Shown one piece after another: positions 17,703 to 26,273 of a stretch of DNA of 64,000 nt. Source of the stretch: CBDBND01 sp965262665. GTDB lineage: Bacteria > Pseudomonadota > Alphaproteobacteria > Rhodospirillales > Rhodospirillaceae. How positions within the stretch are numbered: position 1 is the first letter of the stretch; each line of letters starts with the position of its first letter. The translations under genes were made by a program, and so were the position numbers. The DNA lies in NCBI GenBank assembly GCA_965262665.1, contig CBDHFR010000002.1, forward strand, positions 620,001-684,000. Reading direction: 5' to 3'. Below the pieces are notes generated by a model. That model did not search any database. It was not told the origin of the DNA and saw only the letters and a program-made list of their open reading frames with translations.

Positions 17703-18686
17703 ATGTTGATCCGGATGGCCCGCAAATCGGACCCCAAACCCAGTGAAATTACGCCCAAGGACCACTATCTCAACCGGCGCACATTCATCGCCGGTAGTGG
17801 CCTGATCGCCGGTTCCGTGGCCTTGGGAACAAGCATGCCCACGCGATCGGCCGAAGCCGCCGTACCGCCGCCAGGTGTCAACGCGCCGCTCTCCCCCATC
17901 CTCGACGGCTACAGCAAGCTCGGTGAAAACGACCCCATCACACCGTATGAAGCGGTGACCTCCTACAATAACTTTTACGAATTCGGCACCGGCAAGGACG
18001 ATCCGGTCGAGAATTCAGGCTCGTTCAATCCCCACCCCTGGGAAATCACGGTCGATGGATTGTGCGCCAATCCGGGCACCGTCGGGTTGGAAGATTTTCT
18101 CAAACCTCATGACCTGGAAGAACGCATATACCGGCTGCGCTGTGTCGAAGCCTGGTCCATGGTCGTGCCATGGGTCGGTATTTCCCTCGGCGATGTGGTC
18201 AAACGGTTCGAACCGTTGGGGTCAGCCAAGTACGTGCGTTTCGAAACGGTTGTTCGGCCCGAGGAAATGAACGGCCAACGCTCACGGCGCATTCTGCCTT
18301 GGCCGTATATCGAAGGCCTGAGGCTCGACGAAGCGATGAACCCGATGGCGATCCTTGCGGTTGGCCTTTATGGCGAAGTGCTGCCCAATCAGAACGGCGC
18401 TCCCATCCGGTTGATGGTGCCGTGGAAGTACGGGTTCAAGTCGATCAAATCCATCGTCAGGATCACCTTTGTCGAAGATCGCCCCGACAACACCTGGAAG
18501 GTCATGGCCTCCAACGAATACGGCTTCTATGCCAATGTGAATCCCAAAGTGGATCACCCGCGCTGGTCTCAAGCGCGCGAACGGCGCATCGGCGATTTTC
18601 TCCGCCGCGAAACGCTTATGTTCAACGGCTATGAAGAAGAAGTGGGCGAAATGTACGCGGGCATGAACCTAAGACGGAGTTTTTGA
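17703..18686 (+). CDS. msrP: Protein-methionine-sulfoxide reductase catalytic subunit MsrP (YedY)
   Basis: About 327 residues from ATG 17703, which follows GGAGAAGGAG. A Tat leader 'LNRRTFIAGSGLIAGSVALG' directs export of the folded molybdopterin enzyme to the periplasm. The oxidoreductase molybdopterin-binding domain contains the Mo-ligating Cys in 'YRLRCVEAWSMVVPW' and 'APIRLMVPWKYGFKSIKSI', both typical of MsrP. It repairs oxidised methionines in envelope proteins, drawing electrons from the haem membrane subunit MsrQ. msrQ is normally next door but here lies at 57.9 kb; IS630 copy 2 begins 34 bases after the msrP stop. Confidence 0.93.
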   Translation: MLIRMARKSDPKPSEITPKDHYLNRRTFIAGSGLIAGSVALGTSMPTRSAEAAVPPPGVNAPLSPILDGYSKLGENDPITPYEAVTSYNNFYEFGTGKDDPVENSGSFNPHPWEITVDGLCANPGTVGLEDFLKPHDLEERIYRLRCVEAWSMVVPWVGISLGDVVKRFEPLGSAKYVRFETVVRPEEMNGQRSRRILPWPYIEGLRLDEAMNPMAILAVGLYGEVLPNQNGAPIRLMVPWKYGFKSIKSIVRITFVEDRPDNTWKVMASNEYGFYANVNPKVDHPRWSQARERRIGDFLRRETLMFNGYEEEVGEMYAGMNLRRSF

Positions 18687-18720
18687 TATTTGTTAGCATC
18701 GGGGTAAGAAACCCACCTTA

Positions 18721-19886
18721 TACCAACGGTCATTGAATTTGACCTTCGTGTGCCCATTTGCGCATACCAATCGACATGATTTTCGAGGGCTTGTCGATGA
18801 GCTTGTTCCAGGCGTGGCATGCCGCATCGACGATGTCTTCGTAACTGTCGAAGACGCGGTGCGACAGGTAGGTCTGGCGCAGGTACTGCCAGATGTTTTC
18901 GGCCGGGTTCGGCTCCGGCGATCTGGGCGGCAGGAACAGCGGCGTGATGTTGTCGGGGAACTCCAATTCGGTGGTGGTGTGCCAGCCGGCGCGGTCCATG
19001 AGGAGGACGGCGTGTGAGCCGTCGGCGACGGTGCGGCTAATCTCTTCGAGATGGGCCGGCATGGCATGGGTGTCGGCGAACGGCATCGCCACGGCCGCAC
19101 CGGTACCGCGCGCCAGGCAGACGGCGCCGAACAGATAGGCGCTCTGGTAGCGCTGGTCCTTGGGCTGACGCGGACGGCTGCCGGTGCGCGCCCACTGCCG
19201 GACGATGCCGTTCTTCTGGCCAAGGCGCATCTCGTCTTGCCACCACAGCTCGACCGGCGTTGCGGGCGGCAGGTGGGCTACCGCCGCGGCGAGCGCCCGG
19301 GGGAAGTTTCTTTAAACGTCTCCAGCATTGCCGCATCTTGGCCCGGATGGCGCACCCGGGCGTTCATGTGCGAGAAGCCGAGATCGTGCAGCAGGCGCGA
19401 GACCGAGCGCTCGTGATACTCCACCCCGAAGCGGTCCCGGATAACCTCCTTGAGGTCGAGCCGGCGCCAGCGTACGACGCCGTCGCTGTCCGGGTCCGCC
19501 TCGACGATCTCCGCCAACGCCACCCTCTCCACCGCCGTCAGCTGCGGAACCGCGCCGGGAGATTTGTGGTCGTGCAGGCCCTCGGGGCCTGCCTGATTGA
19601 ACCGGGACACCCAGTCGCGCAGGCTCTGGCGGTCCATGCCGCCAACCGCCGCCGCATCCCTACGGTTCATGTCATCATAAACCGCCGCAATCGCCAGAAG
19701 GCGGCGCACCTGATTGGGATCTGTCGCTTTGCGCGCCAAGGCCCGCGCTTGGACCGCGTCATAGTCCGTTCGCAACGGGATCTTCGCCGACACCAAACCC
19801 TCCATTTAAAGCCGGCTTTCTATGAATCACATCATTGCGCCGTGGGGAATCCCTAAAAGAGAATCAATCTCAACGACCGCTGGTAT
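18721..19886 (-). mobile_element. IS630-family element, copy 2 (1166 bp), inverted relative to copy 1
   Basis: Same element as 14434-15605, six bases shorter, in opposite orientation. TA is present on both sides (18719-18720 and 19887-19888). It lies in the gap between msrP and the citE-like gene and ends 17 bases before the citE start codon, so it may cut off or replace that gene's promoter. Confidence 0.9.
18730..19793 (-). CDS. IS630 transposase, two overlapping frames (copy 2)
   Basis: Same protein and same -1 frame change (near 19310) as copy 1, with minor differences ('DDMNRRDAAAV', 'EADPDSDG'). The DDE residues in 'WWQDEMRLG', 'LLMDRAGWH' and 'PNPAENIW' are kept. The first codon corresponding to copy 1's ATG is GTG 19793; ATG 19805 is an alternative. 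Confidence 0.75.
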
Positions 19887-19903
19887 TATTTCACCGATGC
19901 CCT

Positions 19904-20431
19904 ATGGCTCATATTCGCAGCTATACTCTTTTGCCGGGGCATGACGCTCAGGCGTTAGAAACCGCTCAACACAGCGCCGCGGATATGGTGGTCTTTGATT
20001 TTGAAGACATGGTGCCCAATGATGCCAAAGCCAGACTCCGTGTCAGGAGCTGGTTAGAGACCGAGCCCTTCAACGATAAATCCGTCGTCGTGCGTCTCAA
20101 TTCTTGGCAATCCGGCCCAGACCAAATTGATCGGACGGGCCCTGGCAGGTGTAGGCCTGATGCATGTCTTGGTGCCAAAAATTGGAACGGCTTCTGACGT
20201 CGAGCAAAGCCAAATCGCCATCAAAGAGTCCGGCGCCGGAACGCCGGCGTTACATGCCATCATCGAAACACCGGATGCGCTACAGGCATTAGCCGACATT
20301 GTAACAGCTGGTGTTGCCTCTTTGGTGCTCGGTGCCTTTGATTTGGCCAAAGCGCTCAACATTGAGCCCGATACCGATGCGGCAGAGATTCTGCGTGCAC
20401 GACGCTTGGTGGCTGACGCCGCGAAGCATGC
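19904..20431 (+). pseudogene. HpcH/HpaI (CitE-like) lyase, 5' part, frameshifted and IS-disrupted
   Basis: From ATG 19904 the product reads 'HIRSYTLLPGHDAQALETAQ', 'ADMVVFDFEDMVP' and 'VVVRLNSW', the N-terminal pattern of CitE-type C-C lyases, with the metal-binding acidic residue in 'DFED'. Near 20113-20130 the frame shifts; the continuation 'LAGVGLMHVLVPKIGTASDVE' and 'LHAIIETPDALQALADI' is in another frame. At 20432 an IS630 cuts the gene. The missing C-terminus is at 49432-49586. Family enzymes cleave citryl-, malyl- or methylmalyl-CoA-type substrates; the substrate is unknown here. Confidence 0.8.
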
Positions 20432-20433
20432 TA

Positions 20434-20879
20434 GAGCGTTTCCGAGGTTGAATGAATCAAAATTTTGTTGTCGTGGTCTTGGCGGACTGATTCGATAGCC
20501 GCTTTGGCGGGGGCATCGTGGCTGTATCGGAAGACCTGCGTATTCGTTTGGCGAGGAAAGTGGCGTCGGGCATGTCGCGCCGTCAGGCGGCGGCCCTTTT
20601 TGAGGTGAGCGCAAGCTCGGCGGTGCGGTATGTCGGGCGATATGAAGACGAGGGGACTGTCGCGGTCAAGCCACGGCCGTCGCGCCAGCGCCGTCTTGAT
20701 CCTTACGGCGAGGATATCCTGCGCTGGATTAAGGAGACGCCAGACCCGACACTGCAAGAGCTGTCTGAGCGTCTGGACGAAGTTCACCAAGTGATTGCGC
20801 CGACTTCGACGATTAATGACTGGTTCCGCGCGCGCAAGATCAGCTTTAAAAAAACCGCCCACGCCAGTGAACAGGAACG
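20434..20879 (+). mobile_element. IS630-family element, left half (right half at 48828-49429)
   Basis: Begins after TA 20432-20433 with GAGCGTTTCCGAGGTTGAA. The complement of the far end (49429 inward) reads AAGCATTTCCGATTTATTC, a matching inverted repeat, again next to TA (49430-49431). The transposase reading stops making sense at about 20879 and resumes at 48828, so about 27.9 kb lies inside this IS. Confidence 0.8.
20518..20879 (+). pseudogene. IS630 transposase, N-terminal half
   Basis: About 120 codons: HTH part 'LARKVASGMSRRQAAALFEVSASSAVRYV', then 'DPTLQELSERLDE', then 'FRARKISFKKTAHASEQERAD', where the family similarity ends. The next expected residues (leading into 'FLDETSINTKM') are found at the other end of the island. 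Confidence 0.8.
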
Positions 20880-20973
20880 CGCGGATGGAAAGTCCCTGCT
20901 TGGTACATCCACGGTATTCTATGGAATGCTATATTATTGTTTGAAATCAATGTGGTCATTCCTTTCTGACAGC

Positions 20974-21002
20974 TTGACAGTGCTACCGAGTACTACTACA
21001 TT
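20974..21002 (+). promoter_or_regulatory. Sigma-70-type promoter of the integrase gene
   Basis: TTGACA (20974-20979), a 17-base spacer, then TACATT (20997-21002). The -35 is perfect and the -10 is moderate. It lies just inside the island's left end, about 37 bases before the integrase start. Confidence 0.5.
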
Positions 21003-21019
21003 CCCACTCATAGAGTGGG
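21003..21019. promoter_or_regulatory. Operator-like inverted repeat at the integrase transcription start
   Basis: CCCACTC-ATA-GAGTGGG, seven-base perfect arms, directly downstream of the -10 and five bases before AGGAGG (21025-21030). A repressor bound here would block initiation; as RNA it would form a small hairpin at the 5' end next to the ribosome site. The binding protein is unknown; the AlpA-like protein is one candidate. Confidence 0.45.
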
Positions 21020-21038
21020 ATCAGAGGAGGGAACGCAG

Positions 21039-22238
21039 GTGGCTGGGAAACTGACGGCCAGGTTCGCGGCAACGGTGAAGAAACCGGGACGGCATGGCGA
21101 CGGCAACGGCCTGTATCTGATGGTCAAGCCCGGCGGCTCAAGGTCGTGGGTTCTACGAACGTTCGTGCGCGGGCGGCGATGCGACATGGGACTTGGCGGC
21201 TATCCACTGGTCTCGTTGGCCGAAGCCCGTGCGGCGGCTTTCGAAAACCGCAAGCTGGCCCGCGCGGGCGGCGATCCGCTGGCACTCAGGCGGCGGCCGG
21301 ACATTCCGGCCTTTGAGGAAGCCACCCGGACCGTCATCGAAATCCACAAACCGACATGGCGCAATGGCGGCAGGTCCGCCGGGCAATGGGAGTCATCGTT
21401 GCGCCAATACGCCTTTCCCCGTCTCGGGGCCAGGGGCGTGGATACGATCACCACGGCGGACGTGATGGCGGTCTTGCTTCCGATATGGACCGAAAAGGCC
21501 GAGACCGCCCGCCGTGTCCGCCAACGCATCAGCGCGATCATGAAGTGGGCGGTCGCGCAGGGGTATCGTGTGGACAATCCCGCCGGCGATGCCATTGCGG
21601 CCGCGTTGCCGAAGGTTGGCGGCACGCCTAAGCATTTTCGCGCCGTTCACCACTCCGAGGCCGGCGATGTGATCCGTATGGTAAGGGGCTCCCAGACTTC
21701 TTTATCGGTTCGCCTGGCGTTCGAGTTTCTGGTTCTGACCGCCGCGCGTTCCGGCGAGGTCCGACACGCCTTGTGGTCCGAGTTCGACATGGAGGCGGCG
21801 ATATGGACCATTCCCGGCGAGCGAATGAAGACCGGACGCGAGCATCGCGTACCCCTATCTTCCAGGGCGCTGGAGATCCTCGACGAAGCGCGGGAACTCG
21901 ATGACGGAAGCGGCCTGGTGTTTCCGGCCCCGGCCGGAGGCAAGGCCACGTCCGCTTCGACGCTTTCCGAGCTGTTGCATGATCTTGATATCGGCGCCGT
22001 CCCCCACGGTTTCCGTTCGACCTTCCGGGACTGGTGTTCGGAGTCCGCCCAGGTACCCAGAGAACTTGCCGAAGCCTGCCTTGCCCATGTCGTGAGGGGT
22101 GTCGAGGGCGCCTATGCCCGCTCGGACCTGTTGGACCGCCGCCGCACGCTGATGGGGCGGTGGGCCGGGTATCTCGCGAACGATGCCATTGGAACGGTCG
22201 TTCCAATGGCACGACCGTTGAAGGACACAAGCTGGTGA
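21039..22238 (+). CDS. int: Tyrosine-type site-specific integrase (P4-like)
   Basis: 399 residues from GTG 21039, set by AGGAGG nine bases upstream. The N-terminal DUF4102 arm domain has 'GDGNGLYLMVKPGGSRSWV' and 'MGLGGYPLVSLAEARAAA'. The core-binding region is at about 95-190. The catalytic domain has Arg in 'TAARSGEVRHALW', Lys in 'ERMKTGREHRVPL', His-x-x-Arg in 'HGFRSTFRDW', His in 'LAHVVRGVEGAYAR' and the nucleophile Tyr in 'AYARSDL'. It is the enzyme expected to integrate and excise the island. No tRNA gene or clear att repeat was found beside it. It overlaps the next gene by four bases (GTGA). Confidence 0.92.
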   Translation: MAGKLTARFAATVKKPGRHGDGNGLYLMVKPGGSRSWVLRTFVRGRRCDMGLGGYPLVSLAEARAAAFENRKLARAGGDPLALRRRPDIPAFEEATRTVIEIHKPTWRNGGRSAGQWESSLRQYAFPRLGARGVDTITTADVMAVLLPIWTEKAETARRVRQRISAIMKWAVAQGYRVDNPAGDAIAAALPKVGGTPKHFRAVHHSEAGDVIRMVRGSQTSLSVRLAFEFLVLTAARSGEVRHALWSEFDMEAAIWTIPGERMKTGREHRVPLSSRALEILDEARELDDGSGLVFPAPAGGKATSASTLSELLHDLDIGAVPHGFRSTFRDWCSESAQVPRELAEACLAHVVRGVEGAYARSDLLDRRRTLMGRWAGYLANDAIGTVVPMARPLKDTSW

Positions 22239-23164
22239 GCGGTACCGACGCACAATCGGCCATCGAAAAAGAATACGAAGAGGCTGAAATGACCGCCTGC
22301 GGCTACCTTCTGGCCGCGAGTGTGCTAGAGCTGGATGAGGTCTCGATGCCCCAGTTTCGAGAGCACCAAACCAGAATGATAGAGAATCTATTGCTGAAAG
22401 ATGGGATCGCGGCCGTAGACCTGCCCGACGATCCGGATGCGCGTAAGGCCTGCATGCTGGCTAATCGACTTGTGCACGGCGACAATGACCCCGAAATCCT
22501 CGACACCTTACTGTCGAACGCAAGCAAACCAACCTATGAAATTGTGTTGGAAGCTCTTAAACGCCGCATGCTCGCGATGGGCGCGGATATACCGGACCGA
22601 CTGCGAATGTGGGTGCCGGAGAGAAATACTGAGGTAAAACGCTGGCGACGGAACCCGACCCGAAATCATCGGATCGGGATGGTGGTTGAAGCGATGGTGA
22701 TGGGTACCGCCACTCTCGAACGGTGGCAAAACGGCGATAAGAAGCAAGTTCAGCTACAGCGCGAGCTTGACCAATTGAAAATCGATATTGCGGCGGTCGG
22801 TCAGGACACCGGAAAACCGCAAAAGGACCGGCCCGACGATTATCTCATCAAGCGCCTGAACGGGATGCGAGCCCGCCCATGGCGAACACGGAATGGCGGC
22901 AAAGGGTTGACCGATCGTGATTTGGTAGGACTGATGATATTGCAACGGGTGCTCGAACCAGCGGGAATTGATGGGATAAGGCCGCAATTCATAGTCAGAA
23001 AGCATTTCCCCAACCTCTACGCAACGCGAAATGATGCGACGATGCCAGAGGGCTTCGCTTACTCGATCTGCGATGCGGTGGCCGAAGTCTTGAAAAAACC
23101 AAACAAGCCGCTACCGTATAAAACCGTTTTTCGGGCATGGATGACTTACCGCAATCTAAGATAG
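22235..23164 (+). CDS. Unknown protein translationally coupled to the integrase
   Basis: 309 residues from GTG 22235, whose GTGA overlaps the integrase stop, a sign of coupled translation. The composition is charged and soluble, mostly alpha-helical, with 'ACGYLLAASVLELDEVSMPQF', 'MLANRLVHGDND' and a basic C-terminal half ('KRWRRNPTRNHRIGMVVEAM', 'IVRKHFPNLYATRN'). There are no membrane segments and no recognised domain. Its place between int and alpA suggests a role in element maintenance or regulation (inference). Confidence 0.65.
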   Translation: MSGTDAQSAIEKEYEEAEMTACGYLLAASVLELDEVSMPQFREHQTRMIENLLLKDGIAAVDLPDDPDARKACMLANRLVHGDNDPEILDTLLSNASKPTYEIVLEALKRRMLAMGADIPDRLRMWVPERNTEVKRWRRNPTRNHRIGMVVEAMVMGTATLERWQNGDKKQVQLQRELDQLKIDIAAVGQDTGKPQKDRPDDYLIKRLNGMRARPWRTRNGGKGLTDRDLVGLMILQRVLEPAGIDGIRPQFIVRKHFPNLYATRNDATMPEGFAYSICDAVAEVLKKPNKPLPYKTVFRAWMTYRNLR

Positions 23165-23256
23165 CATATAAATCATAAAGAACCGCTTATTTGTCACATG
23201 AGTTGGGCTGAGAATTAAGGCATAGGGTGGCTTTCACAAGAAATGTGGAGGCCTTG

Positions 23257-23457
23257 ATGACCGATTACCTGATTCGCCGTCCCGACGTGGAAGCGCTTAC
23301 GGGCTTCTCTCGAGCCTGGATTTACGCAGCCATGCAGCGAGGCGAATTTCCCCGTCCCATCAAGATAGGTAAGCGCGCCGTGGCCTGGCCGAAGTCCGCG
23401 GTCGACGAATGGATTGAAGCGCGAAAGGCCGAAGCCGGCATCAGCGCCGGAGGCTGA
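23257..23457 (+). CDS. AlpA-family transcriptional regulator
   Basis: 66 residues from ATG 23257 with GGAGG upstream. 'LIRRPDVEALTGFSRAWIYAAM' followed by 'GEFPRPIKIGKRAVAWPKSAVDEWI' is the classic MerR-like winged-helix of AlpA proteins, which control integrase and excision functions in P4-like elements. It is followed four bases later by the ParB-like gene. Confidence 0.9.
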   Translation: MTDYLIRRPDVEALTGFSRAWIYAAMQRGEFPRPIKIGKRAVAWPKSAVDEWIEARKAEAGISAGG

Positions 23458-23461
23458 TCCG

Positions 23462-24409
23462 GTGGATGAACTACCGTCGGACCGAGGCCCGCTGCACGAG
23501 ACGGAAGGCGTGGCACAGACCGTGCCCCATGCTGCCGTGATGGTCACAGAGCCAAGCAATTCCGACGCTCCGGAAGGCCGATTGGTTCACCGTGCACTGG
23601 AGCACCTACGTGCCCACCCGGCATATTTGAAAGTCTGCGGACCGCTGGCGGCCGCAACGATCCCCGACGACGCGGCAGATCCCACCCCCATCATCGAGCC
23701 GCTTCCGACGACCCGGGACGGCCTGATCCTGGACGGTCATGAACGATGGGCGGTGGCCCGCCGCCAGGACCGGCAAACCCTGCCCTGCGTCGAGTACGAA
23801 ATGACCGACGAAGAAGCGCTCGCCTTCATGCTTCACAAGCATCGCAGCCAGGACCGGTGGAATGACTTTTGCCGGATCGTGTTGGCGCTGGCCTTGGAGC
23901 CACATTTGCGTGCCCGCGCCCGTGAACGTCAGAGCCAGGGGGGTAAGGATAAGCTTTCGTCAAATTTGACAAAAGCAATGCCAATTGACGTCCGTAAGAG
24001 CATTGCATGCGCCGCAGGTGTAGGTGCCGTGAATATCACAAAGGTCAAGCAGCTGCTGAAGACCATCACCCCGGAGGTGCACGACGCCCTGCGCCGGGGA
24101 GACGTCGCCATCCATCGGGCGTGGCAATGGCGCGTCCTGCCACCGAACCGGCAGAACGAAGAGCTCAACAAACACGTAAACGGTAAGAGCATCAAACACG
24201 CCATCCGACATGACATCGACGAACTGCTTCGCAATCATGAGGCCCGACAGGACAATGTGTTGTCGGTCGAACAATTTGCCGAACGATTAGCTCGTCTCGC
24301 AGGGGATGCGCTGGCGAACGTAACGCTGCTCGTGATCGAAATCCCTGTATCCGTAATCGTCGTTACACCCGATCTGCACGACCGATTGTTGGCGGAGAAG
24401 CGCTTGTGA
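23462..24409 (+). CDS. ParB/Srx-like nuclease-domain protein
   Basis: 315 residues from GTG 23462. The ParB-like core is visible as 'HPAYLKVCGPL', 'TTRDGLILDGHERWAVARRQ' and 'TLPCVEYEMTDEEALAFMLHKHRSQDRW', followed by an HTH-like helical part and a C-terminal helix rich in acidic residues. Such proteins bind DNA and CTP in partition, or act as regulators. It overlaps the next gene by GTGA, giving a tight series alpA - parB-like - HUH transposase. Confidence 0.75.
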   Translation: MDELPSDRGPLHETEGVAQTVPHAAVMVTEPSNSDAPEGRLVHRALEHLRAHPAYLKVCGPLAAATIPDDAADPTPIIEPLPTTRDGLILDGHERWAVARRQDRQTLPCVEYEMTDEEALAFMLHKHRSQDRWNDFCRIVLALALEPHLRARARERQSQGGKDKLSSNLTKAMPIDVRKSIACAAGVGAVNITKVKQLLKTITPEVHDALRRGDVAIHRAWQWRVLPPNRQNEELNKHVNGKSIKHAIRHDIDELLRNHEARQDNVLSVEQFAERLARLAGDALANVTLLVIEIPVSVIVVTPDLHDRLLAEKRL

Positions 24410-25508
24410 AACGCCAAACGCAGCTCAAGCGCATTCTGGAACTTGGACGGCCTCACTGGGACCATGAACAGACGCGGCCTGCCGTGCGGGAGGCCTTCCA
24501 GAAGGTGGTGGACTGTGGCACCGCCGCGCTGGGTGCCGAGGTATACGCCTCCGCCAATGAGACACGGGTGGTCCCCCACACGTGTAAGTCCCGCGCCTGT
24601 CCGAGTTGCGGCTACCGGGCCACGGCCCACTGGCAGCGCGACCAGTGGCGGGACCTCTCCCCGATACCCGCTACGCCCACGTCACCCTCACCATGCCGGA
24701 TGTGCTCTGGCCCCTGTTCCGGAACAACCGCCACCTGCTGCACGACCTGCCGGTCCTGGGAGCCAAGATCATTGAGCATTGGGCCTGGCACACATACGGC
24801 GTGCGGCTGATGATCCTGGTGATCCCACATACCTTTGGCCGCAAACTGAACTTCAATTGTCATCTGCATATTCTCGTCTCAGAAGGCGGTCTCGATGCCG
24901 ACGGCGCGACTTGGCGGAAAGCGCCGCTAAAGAACAAGGCATTAATGCCCCTTTGGCGGTACGCCGTGGTGACGTATTTAATGGAGGCGTATTCCAAGGG
25001 CCTCCTGGAGACCGATCAGAGTGCAGCCCAACTTGAGGAGCTCCTTAGCCGGCAACAGGAGCGGTGGTGGAACACCCACATCCAGAGGTTCCGGGGCAAG
25101 AAACAATTTCTCGGCTACGTAGGCCGTTACGCCCGCCGGCCCCCCATCGCACAGAGCCGGTTCAGGAATATTGACCGGCACGAAGTTCAATTTTTGACGA
25201 AAGACACGAAGACAAAACAAACGGTCGTGACCCGGTATAAGACGGCTGACTTTTTAGCCACGCTGGCCGACCACGTGCCCGACCGTTACCGGCACAATAT
25301 TCGCTACTTCGGGCTGCTGGCCCCACGCACCAAGGCCCGTACGCACGACACCGTGTTCGCCCTGCTGGGGCAGAAACGCCTCGGCAAACCGAGGCGTCTA
25401 CCCTGGGCGGCCTCGCTCAGGAAATATTTCGGCGTAGACCCATTGGTGGACAGCAAGGGCGAACGAATGCATTGGGTCGGACGACTGGAGCCAGCCACAG
25501 GTCGCTGA
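24406..25508 (+). pseudogene. IS91-type HUH (Y2) transposase, one frameshift
   Basis: The N-terminal zinc ribbon 'CKSRACPSCGYRATAHW' is in the first frame (start GTG 24406). From about 24650 the continuation 'PDTRYAHVTLTMPDVLWPLFRNN' is in another frame; one extra base near GACCTCTCCCC explains it. The catalytic part has the HUH motif in 'FNCHLHILVSEGG' and Tyr residues in 'FLGYVGRYARRPPIAQSRF'. Such enzymes mobilise DNA by rolling-circle single-strand transfer. The four-base overlap with the ParB-like gene is unusual for a stand-alone IS and suggests it belongs to the island's own operon. Confidence 0.75.
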
Positions 25509-25551
25509 ATGACGCTGGGACAGTCGCAGGCGTATACGGCGCGTTGTGGCG

Positions 25552-25573
25552 CCAGGGATCATCCAGGGATCAT
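25552..25573. repeat. 11-bp perfect tandem duplication (CCAGGGATCAT x2)
   Basis: Two direct copies lie 43 bases after the HUH transposase stop. They may be part of the element's terminus. The following CATTGAATTTGAC recalls the IS630 copy 1/2 end, but no other match supports a remnant. Confidence 0.5.
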
Positions 25574-25644
25574 TGAATTTGACATCGTCGCCCACCGTCA
25601 GGACCGGTACCTGCCACTAGAGAACCTTTATCAGGTCACGCCAT

Positions 25645-25688
25645 CAATACGGTCTCAATACCGCCTCAATACGGTCTCAATACCGCCT
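25645..25688. repeat. 22-bp perfect tandem repeat, two units
   Basis: The unit CAATACGGTCTCAATACCGC plus CT occurs twice without spacer. Within each unit CGGT and ACCG can pair. This could be a protein-binding site or iteron, for instance for the ParB-like protein; two units are too few for a CRISPR. Confidence 0.6.
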
Positions 25689-26273
25689 GAACCCTTGCGG
25701 GATTCCCGAGACGTTCCTCATGCACACCACTTCTCAAAGAGGTTGTGCCCCAGGATAGCATCGACGCCATCCGAAATCGTTTTTTGATTTTCCTATAGAT
25801 CAAGCGACTAGGTCGTCAGTGGTACCCCAATGACGAGAATGGCGAAAGCTACCTAGGCCAGGTTTGTAATGCTGGCTTACTGCGCAAGAGGTTTTGGCGG
25901 TCGGTGCTTTGTATCGTCGTCAATATTGGGCTTGTCCTGTTGGTGAGTTTGGGAATCGGCAACGCTGGACTCACCACGCAGGCCATAGAACACGATGCAG
26001 ATTTTCTCCTTAGCCGAATATTACTTGCGGGTCGCCCGGCGAATGTTCTTCACAATTCGCACAGATGACTATTTTCGGGTTCTGGGAGTCTGTCTCATTC
26101 CACTCATTGGCGATTACGCTGAGCCAGAAATCCTCCTATACTCAATACCCTCAATCTGTCTCGTAGGCGCTGACGTGGGACATTGGACAAGGGCAAGAGA
26201 CACCGGCCAGACATGCGTTTTGCCCGGCAGGCCTCGCTCAATCGTCATTCTCAACACATTGCGAAGGTGCTGC

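Larger units (their letters stand above)
25509..26273. other. 765-bp gap between the recombination operon and the defence operon
   Basis: Contains two short tandem repeats (listed separately) and no convincing gene. A frame without ATG at about 25797-26070 encodes a hydrophobic stretch 'LCIVVNIGLVLLVSLGIG' and could be a remnant of a membrane protein. The IS91 end and the terminator of the leftward defence operon would be expected here, but I cannot mark them. Confidence 0.4.

Noticed and set aside
14434..19886. Two inverted IS630 copies as a composite transposon carrying the response regulator, cassette and msrP
   Set aside because: Copy 1 has a matching TA on both sides, its removal restores the GGDEF gene exactly, and copy 2 has its own TA pair. 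The copies inserted independently into pre-existing chromosome.
22034..22234. Longer N-terminus for the gene after the integrase
   Set aside because: This stretch overlaps the integrase catalytic domain, and its product is Cys/Arg/Pro-rich. The GTGA overlap at 22235 is a better start.
25570..25590. IS630 copy 1/2 end after the HUH transposase (CATTGAATTTGAC)
   Set aside because: Only about 15 bases match and the outer part of the terminal repeat is missing. Chance or a very old trace.
25645..25688. CRISPR array
   Set aside because: Only two 22-bp units with no spacer between them and no cas genes. No CRISPR was seen anywhere in the window.
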